The notes under the pieces: model-generated
What the model saw: the letters and a program-made list of their open reading frames with translations, nothing else
Databases searched by the model: none
What the model was told of the DNA's origin: nothing
In this document: in pieces, positions 1 to 11,876 of the stretch
How positions within the stretch are numbered: position 1 is the stretch's first letter
How the letters are laid out: the number at the start of each line of letters is the position of its first letter
Assembly (NCBI GenBank): GCA_963556495.2
Contig: OY747703.1
Location: 31,915,296 to 31,979,295, forward strand
DNA: 64,000 nt
DNA from: Valencia hispanica
Lineage: Eukaryota > Chordata > Actinopteri > Cyprinodontiformes > Valenciidae
Direction of reading: 5' to 3'
Made by a program: the position numbers and the translations under genes

Positions 1-197
1 ATTACGCAAATGGAACATCATTTGGCAAAATAATACAAAACTAATTTGATGATACTAAAGAATATACAAATGAAAAAAGGCTATGCACCACCCAATTTGT
101 CTATGCATGATTTTTGTATGCAATTTTGTATGTCAAATGTTGATAGGTCAAAGGGAGGCAACAAAAACACAAGGGTGTAGTTTCTTAGAGCCAACAT

Positions 198-262
198 GCA
201 AAAGTGTTAATATCCTTTGAGCTTTTTCACATTTCGTACACAAAGTTGATCACACCAATTTT
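198..262 (+). mobile_element. Tc1-like transposon, 5' terminal fragment
   Basis: The stretch resembles the conserved outer end of the common teleost Tc1-like family: an AAAGTG-TAATATCC box followed by CTTTTTCACATTTCGT. It breaks off at about 262, where unrelated pyrimidine-rich DNA begins. The Tc1-like C-terminal and 3' parts at 1318-1402 and 2054-2282 lie in the same orientation and are probably the other end of the same copy. No open reading frame survives. Confidence 0.55.
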
Positions 263-1004
263 TTACCTGAAGCAGACGCCAGATCGTTATACTTTTCCAA
301 GGGGTAATCAGGCCAAGTCTTGGCTCCTTTGTTCTCTTAGAACTATAACTTACCACGTGTACGGTCTTCCTTGCAGTTCCTCCGGAGTTCCTGGTTTCCC
401 GATCCTTCCGTGTCATCCAAACCACTGAAGTCCTCACTGTCAGCGTTGCCTTCTTTGCTGCTGAAGTTCCCACAACCAGCAGAATCCTCTTTGTTGCTGA
501 TTCAGCATCTGCTTCTGGAGAACTATTCCTTCAGTCCCTCGCTCCACTCCCTGACTGCCTCACTGCTCTTACCAGGCCAACCTCTTCCACTCACCTCTGT
601 CCACCCTCAAGGCCTGTCCTCCTCCGGCCGCCATCTACAATTAAAGAGAACAGTATTACTCCTTGATTCCATCCTCTGCTCACTGCTCACTCACAGGATC
701 CACGTACCAAACATCTCCAGTTCCGGCTCCACGTAATAAACCAGTTCCTTCACCCTGTGGATTACATTATAATCACCTTCCTTATCTGTGCTAATACTTA
801 CCCTCCTTCCAGTGTGGTCGATGCTGAACTCCTCTCCATTCCTCAGGACCCGATCCAGCTCCACAGCCTTCTTAATAAACATCCTTTTACTGATAATTCT
901 GTTGTCTGTGGGTTGTGTTCGCTCAAGAGTCTCCTAAAGATCATCACAGTTGGAGTGGCCCAGTCACAGTTCAGACCTAATTCCAACTGAAATGTAGGTA
1001 GTAA
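263..1004. other. Unclassified pyrimidine-rich insert
   Basis: About 740 bp of C/T-rich DNA containing an ACGTAATAAACCAGTTCC stretch, which resembles polyadenylation-signal-bearing tails of fish retroelements. Short ORFs on both strands (up to 121 codons) overlap each other and show no domain. The segment lies between a Tc1-like 5' end and a SINE. It may be an LTR or 3'-UTR-like retroelement piece, but neither terminal repeats nor coding motifs are visible. Confidence 0.3.
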
Positions 1005-1262
1005 CAGGCCCGCACTTGTATACTGCTTCAGGGGTCCAAAGCGCTTTACACTACTGTCGGCCATTCATCCATTCACTCAATTGTAGCCACAGCTGCTCTG
1101 GGACAAATTGTGGAGGTGAGGCTGCCATTTAGTTCGCGCCACCAGGCCCTCTGACGACCAGCAGGCAAAGCGGGTGAAGTGTTTTACCTAAGGAGTGGGG
1201 TTTCCAACCTGCAAACCACCAGTTACAGGATAAATTCCCACCTCCTAAACCACTGCTGCTCA
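1005..1262 (-). mobile_element. tRNA-derived SINE
   Basis: Read on the minus strand, a tRNA-like head carries an A-box-like GTGGTTTAGGAGG and a B-box-like GGTTGGAAACCCC. It is followed by the body found in many fish SINEs, with GCCACAGCTG and a terminal AAAGCGCTTT. The copy at 6108-6391 is the same family in the opposite orientation. The B box is diverged, so an active pol III promoter is unlikely. It sits inside the broken Tc1-like copy. Confidence 0.7.
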
Positions 1263-1317
1263 AGAAACTATAAAAAGGACTTTTAGAATTCTAGATCACA
1301 GAAGCTATCCACCAATC

Positions 1318-1402
1318 CTTACTGAGCTTTAGCTATTTTGCAAAAAAAGAGGAAACATGTAAGCATCTTGAAGTGCAAACTGGTAGAGATAGGCTATATC
1401 CC
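1318..1402 (+). pseudogene. Tc1-like transposase C-terminal fragment
   Basis: The sequence follows the Tc1-like transposase C-terminal coding region: GAGCTTTAGCTATTTTGC, then a lysine-rich stretch, then CTGGTAGAGATAGG. It stops at about 1402, at the left end of an inverted-repeat element, and continues immediately after that element at 2054. The two halves align to one uninterrupted Tc1-like sequence, which gives a reconstructed empty site. Confidence 0.65.
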
Positions 1403-1406
1403 TTGG

Positions 1407-2053
1407 CCCCTGCTTTCCACCGGATGCGTAAGTGGCGCGTAACACAACGCGTTTTACTCGCGAGCTAAGCAGTGCCAGGAGATAACAGATGAATTGCACT
1501 AGCATAACTTAAAGGGTAGCATGACAGAAAATAAATTAATTCTATTTTAAGTTTCATAAACTCACCATCCACTCCTAAAACTGATATTTCTGTCCATGTC
1601 TGATTTTTTTTCATGTTATCCTTGTAAAAATGATCACTGATATCATATAACTTTTAACTCGTCTTGTCGACCATGATCAAAACCAACAAATTAGACCCAC
1701 AGACCGACTGACTTCAACCCAGTTGTCATTGGTGATTAAGTTTTGTTTTGTTTTTTCCATAGTTAAACAATCGGAAATCTCCTGTGTCTTTTATTTGTAA
1801 ATTTTCTGGATGCCTTACACTGCTCCCGTGTCTGATTTCCTGTCTGGTCCGATCTAAACTGCGGAGAAGTGTAGCGCTTAAAAAAATAGATCCACTGCGT
1901 AAATTTAGGAGAAGGCCGCAACACAACGCTTCTGAGACACGTCCGACTCGCGCCTGGTGCAAATGAACCCATTGACTATAACGGCTGCTATCAGCTGCTT
2001 ATTACGCTTTGCAGACGTTGCGCGCAGTTTATGCGTCCGGTGGAAAGTAGGGG
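1407..2053 (+). mobile_element. 647-bp MITE with CCCCTGCTTTCCACCGG termini
   Basis: Terminal inverted repeats CCCCTGCTTTCCACCGGA (left) and TCCGGTGGAAAGTAGGGG (right) match at 17 of 18 positions. The interior is CpG-rich near both ends (GCGCGTAAC, CTCGCGAG) and has no transposase ORF. The right flank is TTAAAG and the left flank TTGG. Other copies in the window are flanked by TTA or TAA, which fits the TWA duplication of PIF/Harbinger; a TTAA (piggyBac) target cannot be excluded. The element interrupts a Tc1-like remnant, so it is the younger insertion. Confidence 0.75.
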
Positions 2054-2282
2054 TTAAAGTTTGCAACTGTAACTGCAGAAAAATGGGATTTTGTAAAATG
2101 TTGCTACAAATGTGCTAAATACAAATAAAAACCCTACCTTTCAGATTTTAATTTGTAAAATCTATGTGCTACTCTGGGATGGTCTATCACATAAAATGTG
2201 AAATACATCGAAGTTTACAGCTGCAACATGACAGGCTGTAAAAAAGTTGCAGGGGAAATATTACTTTTGCCAGGCACTGTGG
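2054..2282 (+). mobile_element. Tc1-like transposon, 3' terminal part
   Basis: Continues the transposase 3' end (GCAACTGTAACTGCAG). It then carries the typical Tc1-like 3' noncoding end, with a GGTCTATCACATAAAAT box, and finishes in TTTTGCCAGGCACTGT. It is the continuation of 1318-1402 across the MITE. Confidence 0.75.
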
Positions 2283-3214
2283 CTTGATGTTTGGATGCTG
2301 CTCCAATATGCAAACCAGATGAGGTCCATTCACATACTGTCACCATGCAGAGGAACTCCCACAAACTGTTCGGAGAAGTAAGCTGTCAATCTGTCTCTGT
2401 CTTCCTCCTCCTCACTCCTTGTCTCGGCTGTTGCCATGAGGCTCAGAAAGGTGATGATGAGTGTTTGAAGGCTGATGCAGAGAGGGGTGTGGGCTTCAAG
2501 ATGGAAGCAAGCAGAGAAACACAAGGAGTGAAACAAAATCTAAGATGGAGAATGAAAATAATGAGAATAGTGGGAGAATGATTAACACCAAATAGCTTAG
2601 TGATAGTTGATGTTTCTGCTCTTTATTCTTTTATCCTTGGAAAATTGTTTTAGTCTCTGTGCTTGGCTGATAGCACAGCTACTGGCACATGAACACACAT
2701 TATGCATGTGTCCAAACTCACAGACACACAAGGGTCTTTTGCTTGTTCTACATGGCAATCACCATGGCAACAAAATGTACAGAACACAGTCAGGGTGGGA
2801 TATTTTTAAGTTTCAAAGGAATGGAAACAACAATGGAGACGACAAAGGAAGGAAGAGACAAGAACAGTTCAGAGAGAGGGAAGAAAAGTGAAGCCGATGA
2901 AAGTGCAAGCAGATGAGTGAGTGAGTGTGTATTTGTGAAAGTGTGTCCAAGGTCACGCAGCTTAGAGCCATAGGTACCTGAGAAAAGGGGAGGATGAGAC
3001 GAGTAGTAAAAAAATGAGAAGGATTTCCACATTCGCTGTTTTTTTAGGGTATTTGGTAGTTATGTTTACCCACTCATCACGATTATAATGTGCAGTGGTG
3101 GACAGAGTGTATCACACACTGACTGTTATTCCGTCACTACAAATTGTATTCAATCATACTACAAATATGCTAAAAAACCCTTCTTAAATATACATAGAAA
3201 CAATAATAGTCTAT
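2283..3214. other. No recognised feature
   Basis: About 930 bp without a recognisable gene or repeat family. Overlapping short ORFs on both strands (up to 96 codons) have no domain and no splice-site support. The region is A-rich and purine-rich around 2800-2930. Confidence 0.4.
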
Positions 3215-4229
3215 TTTGATGCATCAGTATTTGCTCCTATCTGTTCAGAGACCTGTTGTATATTTGGGTATTGTCCTGCTAGAACGTTAAACTCTGCCAC
3301 AATCACAGGTCTTTTGCAGCTTCTAGCAGTATCGTTTTTTAGGGTGACTCTATACTTAGCTTGATCCATTTCCCCTTTAAATAGGAAGAGCTTTTCTGTC
3401 TGTAACAAAAGCATGTCCACAGCATGATGCTGCCATCACCATGTTTCCCTGTGGAAATGTAGAGTTCATGGTAGTGAACGCTCCTAGTTTTCTACATATA
3501 GCATTTTGCATGTGGGCAAAAAGTTTAGTTTTTGTCTCAGATTCCAAGTTGCGAGATCTGGACTTTGACTGGGTGATTCTAAGATAACTATGATTTGATC
3601 TAAATGCTCTTTCGTAGCTCTGTTTATATATTTTTGGTTAATTTAACAATGGAAGTTAAACCCCACCCTAGTCTCAAGTCTTTTGTAGCATGTAAGAGGT
3701 TTTCTTTACGGATGGCCTTGTATATAGCTGCATCTATCTTCCCATCTACTTAGAAAAGGCTCCCTGTCTCACAGGATGATGCTGCCACCACCATCTTTCA
3801 TGCTTGAGATAGTGTGTGTTGTTCATACGTTTTGCAAGTAGGCCAAACACTTGGATTATGGTCTAATCTGAAAAGAGCACCACACATTTGCTGTGTCCCC
3901 TAAAGCGATATTTAGTCTAACAAAATTACACACAGGTTAACCCTGATAACCAATTATGTGCCTTCCGAACGCAGTTGTTTGCTCTGTATTTTATTTAAGG
4001 GTTTTAGAATGTAGGTCGCTGACGACAAATGTATGACACACTTGTCAGTTCATTCTTTATAGAAAATGTTGAAATCCATGCATTATTTTCTATCTACTTA
4101 CCAATTATGCACTACTTTGTATCGTTTGATCACATGAAATTCCAGTAAAACATTGGGGTTGCAACATGAGAAGTTACAAAGTTATGTGGCAAAGTTCAAG
4201 GGGTGTGAATACTTTTGCAAAGTGTTGTA
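3215..4229 (-). mobile_element. Tc1-like transposon remnant(s)
   Basis: Minus-strand Tc1-like sequence. The box GATGCTGCCATCACCATG occurs at about 3428 and again, as GATGCTGCCACCACCATC, near 3778, each with TCTGGACTTTGACT- or GTCTCAAGTCTTTTG-type neighbours. This suggests two overlapping or tandem copies, or one internally rearranged copy. The outer end at the right (about 4180-4229) has GTGTGAATACTTTTGCAAAG, the family terminus. The transposase frame is destroyed. Confidence 0.75.
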
Positions 4230-6107
4230 CCTTCTTACGCATTATGATGGCCCATGTGAGCTTTTGCTGAAAACTAAATTTGCTCATCTGTAAGTCTCTG
4301 TGTTTGTGATCTCACAGATCATCCCTCTTGTCTGGGTGTGGATTTAGCGGGGACAGCTGAGTTAATTTCAGAAGGTGACACAGGTCAAAAGTCATTCCCC
4401 GATGTAGGTGGCCTCCTGTATCCAGACCACCATCCAGCAGATGCCAAATAAATCACGGTCTTGCTGAGTGGTTTGGCAAGCAACACATGCCTCTGCCTGT
4501 CTGTATACTTGTCTGCCTTTCTTTCAGACTCTTCTTTTTGTTAACACACACACACACACACACACACAGAAACACACACACGCACACACCAGCTCATAAA
4601 AGCACATCTGGCCCAGAGATCCTCACTGGACATGATCAACAGTGACCTTGAACACCTTCCTGTTTTGTGACTTGGCACCTGTCCAGATGAGCATTTCTTT
4701 TCATTTTCCAGTTTATCTGTGTTAGAGTTGGATGTGGTATTTTGTTGTTTAATTGTGTGAATATCTACATATCGCTATTGATGCATACAAAACACTTGTT
4801 TCTTTATTGTATTGTATTCTTGTGATTCTGCAAAGAACCTCATGAGCTAACCTTGGCCACCCATTATGTTCCACCATAGAGAACTGGGTCTGTTACCAAA
4901 GCAAATTAGTTTGTTTTCTCTTTTTTCTTTTTCTTCTATCTACTTTCATGTTATTGTCTAAGTCTTTTGTAATTAGTACAAAGAGCAAACCACGAATCAA
5001 GAAATGCCTTGATTAAATTTTTTTAACTTATCAAAGTATTTAAGCTTCATTTTCATTAACATCATTAAAGTGACATAGCTTTAACAAATCATAACATAAC
5101 AATTGACAATTTTGTTCATGACAGATTATTAATGTTTACTATTGTTCTGGCATTTTTTTAGGTTAAAGCTAAATGAAATGAAACACACTTTTGTATATGA
5201 ATAATCCTGTAAGTTGGCTGTAAAATATGATAACAGAATAAAATAAATACAGTACATAAAATTACTTAAAACAATTTGGGGGAAAAATAGGAAATTCAAA
5301 TTAAATTAAATGGGTACTTACATGAAATGAAAATCTGAAATTTAAATAAAAATAAAACAAAATATTTGACAATTCTTAAGATTAAGTTTGAATACCACTG
5401 CTGCATTATTGAGTGGACAGAATGACATGTTGAACTCTTAGCTGGGGCCTATCTGTGTGAAGTTTCCATGTTTTGTGTATCCAGCTTTTCTGTGGATATG
5501 ATGTGATGTGAAAGATTAAGCATCTGAACAACATCAGTTTGGAGAAACTGAGTTTAAATCTCACTGGGGAATTGAGTTAACACCTAGTTAGACATCCTTA
5601 AGCAGCACCTTGAAAAATGCTCCAACCTTAACAACTAATCGCAGTTTGTGTCTGCACTTTTAAAATGTTTTTTGCTGTCCCTTTAACATTAAATGCATTT
5701 GTTGAAATGTTTCTCACATTTGAACCGCCTGTCTGAAAACTTTAAGTAGGCTCTCCAATGGAAAAGTATGACTTAAAAATAAATTGCAACTGGACAATGT
5801 TGACTTAAACCAGTATGTCTTGATTTCTTCAGTGCATAACTAAAGATTGAAGTTTGGTAATTCTAGACAACCATACATTGCCCAGGTGATACATTTAAAC
5901 ACAAGAAGGGATCCATGGTTTGCAGCAAGTGAGTTGCTGATCTGAAGAGTCAAATCAACGACTGTTTGTACTCTGGGCCAAGTTAACAACTTTTTCTGGA
6001 TTTTTGTTTTGGGATTATTAGCTTCTACAGGACTGATTTATAGGCAAAGCAACTTTTGAAACTCACCCCTCTTGCCAAATGTGTGCTGTGTAGGAGGCTA
6101 CATAGGT
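4230..6107. other. Gene-free, AT-rich interval with a CA microsatellite
   Basis: No gene or transposon recognised. A (CA)n tract lies at about 4542-4588. From 4900 to 5400 the DNA is very AT-rich with no ORF of note. The stretch 4300-4660 is of more balanced composition and could be noncoding conserved DNA, but I see no decisive motif. Confidence 0.4.
4542..4588. repeat. (CA)n microsatellite
   Basis: CA dinucleotide repeat with two small interruptions. Confidence 0.95.
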
Positions 6108-6391
6108 TATCACTCATGCTGGGGCAACTGTGGCTTCGGTGGTTGGTGTTCGTCCTGTAATCAGTGTGTTGCCAGTTCAATCCCCCGCTCTGTCTTTCTC
6201 TGTCCTTGTGTGCTTGGGCAAGGCCCTTCACCCGCCATGGTCAGAGGGCTCGTTGACGCCTGTGTACAGCAGCCTCACTTCTGTCAGTGTGCCCCAGGAC
6301 AGCTGTGACTACAATGTAGCTTACCACCATCAGTGTGTGAATGAAGAATAAAGCACTTTTTAGTCCTCTGACTGAAGTGCTGTACAAATGC
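6108..6391 (+). mobile_element. tRNA-derived SINE
   Basis: The head contains an A-box-like CTGTGGCTTCGGTGGTTGG and a B-box-like CCAGTTCAATCCCC. A body with GGGCAAGGCCCTTCACC, GCCCCAGGACAGCTGTG and a 3' AAAGCACTTTT stretch follows. This architecture is the same as the minus-strand copy at 1005-1262. The tRNA resemblance is only to the internal promoter; no cloverleaf survives, so this is a retroposon and not a tRNA gene. Confidence 0.75.
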
Positions 6392-6404
6392 TGCATTTTA
6401 CTGA

Positions 6405-6530
6405 GCATGCTTGTAATGACAGTGGAGAGGAAAAACTCCAGTTTAACAGGAAGAAACCTCCAACAGAACCTCGTTATGTATGAGAGGCCATCTGCTAAGA
6501 CTAAACAGGGGAGGGAGAACTTTTTGTTGT
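6405..6530 (+). repeat. Dispersed teleost repeat fragment
   Basis: Contains AACAGGAAGAAACCTCCAAC and GAGGCCATCTGC, a block that I recognise as recurring downstream of retroelement bodies in fish genomes. It directly follows the SINE. The family assignment is uncertain. Confidence 0.45.
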
Positions 6531-8066
6531 TGCTCTGGTGCCTTGCAGCAAGAGGTTGGAGCAATGTATGAGAAATGCAGTTCTTCTGCGCCCTTTTATT
6601 ATACAGGCTGATTTTCTCTGTAGTTCCATCTACTGTTTAAAATAAGAACTGCTGTGAATGTTGTATGCCTGAAGCAGCAGTTTTTAGAGGCAATGCTATT
6701 CATCTCAATGAAAGAACTGGCTTGTAAAACACCAATGTTAAAGCAAAACCTCAATCAACCTAATTGCTCTCTTATTGGCAAAAGAGAGATGTATAAAGTA
6801 TTAACTGCTGTTGCCAATAACTGTATCACCTGCGTTTCTGTAAAATATTTATTTCTTAAGACGTAATTTCTCCCCCACATAAATGTATTCAAATTAAAGG
6901 TTGGATTTTTCCAAAATTTTCTTTGAGATTTTGCTTTGGCAAAAAATGATAAATTTGCTTTGAAACTATTTAAACATTTTTACCAGAGATTTGAACAAAT
7001 TTGACTGTCTAAATCGACTGAAAATATAAATAATATAAAAGTGTCAGTGTGAAGGCTTGCTTATTACATGAGCATATATTATATGCTTCACTCCTCTCAC
7101 TTTTCTGATATAGAGTGCCACAGAACCAGTGGTCAAATTGGTTCCAATCTAAGATATTACACCTAGCAAACAGCGTCAGCTCACTATTCAGTAATTCTGG
7201 ACCCATGGTGAGCTCCCAGCATGAAGAGAAAGACACCTTTCTGGAGATCTGGGATGATCTGACAGAAATATGGCACTACAGGGTCTCCACAATTTCTTTG
7301 GAGACATCAGCTATTTTGTTTGCAGAGGTGATACAAACAGGAGATGACAGACCAGCATTGTGTGTAGCGGCAGATTGCGGGCAGGTTGTGCTCTATGTGT
7401 GCATGGCTTTTATCATGACGGCATGACTCAAAATATAATTTGATGATTTCTGTGTTTTGCTGCCATCTCCCCCACAGCTTCCTCCCTCTTGCGATTCCTT
7501 TGCTGCTGTGGTAACTTATTAATTTCTGTCAGTCGGTTTTCCTGCCATTTAGAGATACTACCAAATCACATTATGTTTGTCATGGATTAGCTGTATGGGC
7601 AATGCACCTCCTTACAGAACAAAGGAAAAAAGGATCAAATATGTGCTTACAATCACCTCTAAGTGGATATGGGAGGTAAAAGAGTTTGAATTTGGAATGC
7701 AGAAAACACATATAATCAGTGTCTTCTCTGTTTTTAACATATTTCAGAACGATTGAGCTCCGAACACTGTTTAGAATTAAATGTGAAAAACTTAGAGGTC
7801 ATTCATGGTGGTTTAGATAGACATTGTATGTGGTACCAAACTTAAATAAACAATGATATCAAACTCTCAGAGGCCAAAGAGCCACAATTTGCTCATTAGT
7901 GCATGTGTGTTGTTTGTGTGGCAGCGGATTTAAAGCTGTCACTTTGTAATTACCTCAGGAAATACAGGCTTGGAGAGCATGGACTGAAATCTACCAGTAG
8001 GACAGGCCTGGGAGAAAATAAGAAGTGACAAGTCACATAACACCATGCGACGTAAATAACTTTTAG
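6531..8066. other. No recognised feature
   Basis: About 1.5 kb with only short, mutually overlapping ORFs. The block 7100-7430 has a less AT-rich, exon-like composition and a 103-codon open frame. No splice-site pair or domain was found, so it is left unassigned. Confidence 0.35.
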
Positions 8067-8225
<159 letters not shown>

Positions 8226-10035
8226 TTTCTCCATGTCTTCTTCATAGAAATGTGGATGATTCTTCAAGGATTTTAAAAGAATGAGTGAGGGAGAGCTGAG
8301 CTGAAATGAGAGAATATCCCTTGCTTTCATCTTTAGAAGAAATCCTCTCTCACTTGCTTTGATGAAAGCCTTTGGTTTTTTGGGGGGGATTTATCCTCTT
8401 ACATTAGGTGTATGTGGTGTAGCTTTGCATGCTCCAGTTTATGCTCTACTCACACATGCATTCCTATCTGTTGTTAAGAGGACTGGCACGTACCTATGTA
8501 GTTTTCCTCACCAGAAGGTGTGTAGGTGGCATGGGAAGTTGGGCTTTATGTGTTTGTGCATTTGAAGAACTGCTCAGAGCCAGCACAAGTTCTAGGGCTG
8601 GACTTCTTTCCGACCTCTCACCCATCCCTCAGACTGACATGAACTCTCTGGCGTTTTAACAGATTGTATCAAAAATAAACAAAAACTGGGTTAGGGTTAG
8701 GGCCACCACTGAAGAGAAAAACACTGGTAATACATTTTTTACTATGTATCACAATTTCATTTCTTATTGTGTCACAGTGTATTGTATTTTATCATACTGT
8801 GCCGTATCAGCTCTCATTCTATGTTATGGTCATGTCAAACTCTGGAATTTTTAGATCATAAACTCATCGAAAATATTGAAAGGTAGTATGTATTCCTGTC
8901 TTATTTATTTATTTTCTCACTTCCATTCTTTGGTTTATATAGTAAATGCAATTTATTAGAAGTTTATAAACATAATTATGTAAATTTAAGTTATTTAATT
9001 GAATTTCTATCTTTTCACATTAAAATGTGTCAAAAATGTACACAGAAATGTGAAAATTTGGAAAAGCACATCATAAAAAAAAAAAAAAAAAGACCAGCCA
9101 TAATTCTTAGACCTCAATTTTCAAAATAACCCCCCAAAATTGCGAAAACAATTTAGCTTGTCATTTTCTTTTAACTTAAAATAAAACCACAGATGTTCAT
9201 CTGTCACATTTTTAGTCCCGGTCCTTTTGGGGTACATAAATAAAGGTCAGCCATCTTGATTTTAGTCATTCAGGTCTTAGTTTAACGTCCTTTTTTTCAT
9301 GAACTTCATTCAGCTTGTTGCTGTGCATGGTGTGAGTGGTAGCTCAACACTGATCACAGAAAAGGCCCTTACAGGTGAATGGGGACTGGTGACACGTTTT
9401 CAAGAATCTTCCAACCTTGAGCATGTACATTTCCACACAAACACACACTGATTTATATGATATCCTTAAAGCTTTACAGTTTTGCCTCTAGCTCATAGTA
9501 GTACACTGGTATCTTTTTCTATTTTTTTCTCTCTTCTCTCACAGCTTCCATCACTGCACCTGGCTGGAGTCCAGCTATAGATTGTTAATTATGGTTTGTA
9601 CGGGATGCATGGTCTTTCCTCAAAATACTGCAGCAACGTTCTTTGGCAGACATCAAAGTGTCAGCATTTCATTCCATGGGGATTAGTGATGAGAGTGTGA
9701 TAATGCCCTTGCCTGCTAGGCAAATTAAACGCCCATGGCTTGGTGCAGGTACCAAGAATCAAATGAACACACAATCACACTGGCAGTCATATACAGCGCA
9801 TACACCCAAACAATAGAAGAAAAAGAAAAGACATGAGTTTGACAGATTCAGACATGTTGAAAACACAGTGAGACCAGCAACCTCATTTCAGTGAAATACA
9901 GTGATTAAACTGCGGACTAAACATCCAAGCAAACTCTCGTCTCTTTCATCTGATTCCTTTCAGAGAAAAAAAGAATAACATTAGTCAGTGTGTCCATAGA
10001 GAGAGTCACAGTACATTGACTGTCCTTCACTCATC
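8226..10035. other. No recognised feature
   Basis: About 1.8 kb without a gene or identifiable transposon. A poly(A) run lies at about 9075-9092. Two TTAGGG-like units at 8690-8702 are too few to be telomeric. Confidence 0.4.
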
Positions 10036-10039
10036 TCTC

Positions 10040-10490
10040 ATCTCTCCCCCCATGGCAAATTGGATTTTTAAACGGCTCGGGTTTTTTTCATCATTCCCCG
10101 GCACTCATAATTGACAGCAGTTTTCTTTCTCACTGTCCATTTTCTACAGCTTGTTTCTCCATGCCTGACCAGAAAACTTAATGAAAAAGAACTGTTGAAA
10201 ACATTTTAAAAATATATTTCAGAAGTCCAGTTTCTATAGCAACTCTCGCCATAATTCGCACAAAGGACAAATGACAAGTGTTTAAAGGGCTGCGGGGCAT
10301 TTTAATGTTCAGTTTGCGGTATTTTTTCTTGGTTTCCCGCGCACAAGTTAGTCTCGGGAGACAGGCAGGAAAAACAGACATGAAAAGAAAAATAACAGCG
10401 TCAGACAGAGAGACAGAGGCAATAGAAGCTCGTCCTTGGTGATCAATGCAGGAGCTGTTGTCTTTTCTTGTTTCTTTGTCCACAAGGACG
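10040..10490. promoter_or_regulatory. Possible conserved noncoding block
   Basis: This segment has a balanced, non-repetitive composition with homeodomain/Meis-like words such as CTCATAATTGACAG near 10105. A 101-codon minus-strand ORF crosses it but has no domain, and its codons look random. Nothing in the sequence proves function. The call is an inference from its texture compared with the AT-rich surroundings. Confidence 0.25.
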
Positions 10491-10921
10491 AAGGCGGAGG
10501 AGAAGAAGCAAGTGATGCATATGAGCCTTGTTTATAGGCCTTGTACCAAACACCTGACGAAACAAAAGACTTAGAGGTCTGTGCCCTGGAACTTTTCAGG
10601 CTGTTGTGTCCACCAAAAGATAGAAACTAAAGTAGAAACCATGTAAACAGCTGATGAACACAGTATTAGTATTTATAATTTACTGATTTGTGAAAATCTG
10701 ATCTAACATGATGCTGGCTGGCTATATACCCATAAGCTCATTTTGGAATTTAGTTTTTTTTGTTTTTGTCATTCAAAATGCTAGAAGTTTCAATTTCATC
10801 AAATTTTCTCTGAGGCTTAGTAATTCATCGTATGCTACTCTGAAACTACTGAGTACAATACTTGTATGTATAGTGGACAAATGTGTTCTTCAAAAATGAA
10901 AAAAAAAAGTATAAATGAGAA
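10491..10921. other. No recognised feature
   Basis: About 430 bp of AT-rich DNA. No gene, splice-site pair or repeat family was recognised. Confidence 0.4.
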
Positions 10922-11008
10922 TACCACTGCCCTGTGATGGACTGGCGACCTGTCCAGGGTGTGCCCCGTCTCTCGCCCAATGATAGCTGGAGATAGGCAC
11001 CAACCATG
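10922..11008 (+). repeat. 3' end of a dispersed teleost retroelement-like repeat
   Basis: Contains CTGTGATGGACTGGCGACCT, GTCCAGGGTG and CTGGAGATAGGCACCA, a block found very widely in fish genomes. Related pieces occur at 34977-35060 (minus, tail only) and 45195-45440 (minus). The block is immediately followed by a TA microsatellite where the other copy has a GGAT-type tail. Confidence 0.7.
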
Positions 11009-11120
11009 TGTATATATATATATATATATATATCTATATATATATATATATATAGATATATAGGCATCCGTGTGTGCGTGCGTGCGTGTGCGTGCGTGTG
11101 CGTGCGTGTGTGTGTGTGTT
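11009..11120. repeat. (TA)n then (GTGC/GT)n microsatellites
   Basis: A TA tract runs from about 11009 to 11062. It is followed after a few bases by GTGC/GTGT units from about 11070 to 11120. They abut the 3' end of the dispersed repeat at 10922-11008, as if seeded by its tail. Confidence 0.95.
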
Positions 11121-11337
11121 TGTGTTGGGAATGTCAGTGCTGAACCTAATCCTTCATCTATTGTATCTCATATCTAAGCCTTATCAGACAAGCATTCATA
11201 AGCAATGACTGAGACTGAAAACCATTTGGTTATGATTTTTCTGATAATCAGGTGGTGCCCTAATTTGGTCATTTTGATCAAAATTACAAATTTTGTCAAT
11301 ACCTGCCTTTGGCATCGATTAACATATTCAAAGTCAA

Positions 11338-11876
11338 ACCAAACCTACTGTTGCAAAATTGCGGGGTGGATATCACCAGAAGGACAATGATCCTTAACAT
11401 ACAGCCAGTACAATGGGATCAATAGAACAAAGCATAGTCATCTATTATAATGACCCAGTCAAAGTCTTACCTTTAATCTAATTGAGAATCCGTGGCAATA
11501 CTCAAAAACCGATGTTCACAGATGCTCCTCATCCAACCTGATTTAGCTTGAGATGTGATAGGCAAGACTTTTAGTCTGCAGATGTGCAAATCTGATAAAG
11601 ACATAATCATAATACCTGCAACCTTTATATCAGCAAAATATGGTTCTACCAAGTATTGACTCAGCAGCACTAAATACAAATGTGTGTCAAACCTTTCAGA
11701 TTTTTAATCATGAAAAAATATAAAACTATGTACCATTGTCCATACACTTTACAATTATGCACTTCTTTATGTTTGTCTATCACATAAAATTCCAATAAAA
11801 CACATAGAAATGTGTGATTGCAAGATATAAAAAGAAACTTAAGAAAAGTAATTCTTTTAAAAGGCACTATAAAGTG
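11338..11876 (+). mobile_element. Tc1-like transposon, 3' half
   Basis: Transposase-derived blocks occur in order: CAGAAGGACAATGATCC (the conserved N-D-P region), ATTGAGAATCCGTGGCAA, then GATGTGCAAATCTG. The 3' noncoding end follows, with GTCTATCACATAAAATTCC and a terminal AAAAGGCACTATAA. Frameshifts and stops break the frame. The 5' half is absent. Confidence 0.8.

Noticed and set aside
1407..2053. Firm assignment of the MITE to piggyBac because of TTAA next to the right end
   Set aside because: Other copies have only TTA or TAA flanks and the left flank here is TTGG, so PIF/Harbinger (TWA) is at least as likely.
6108..6391. tRNA gene at the A/B-box-like head
   Set aside because: Only the internal promoter boxes resemble a tRNA. 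No cloverleaf forms, and the body is that of a SINE.
8689..8703. Telomere-like TTAGGG repeats
   Set aside because: Only about two units are present, which is expected by chance or from degenerate repeats.
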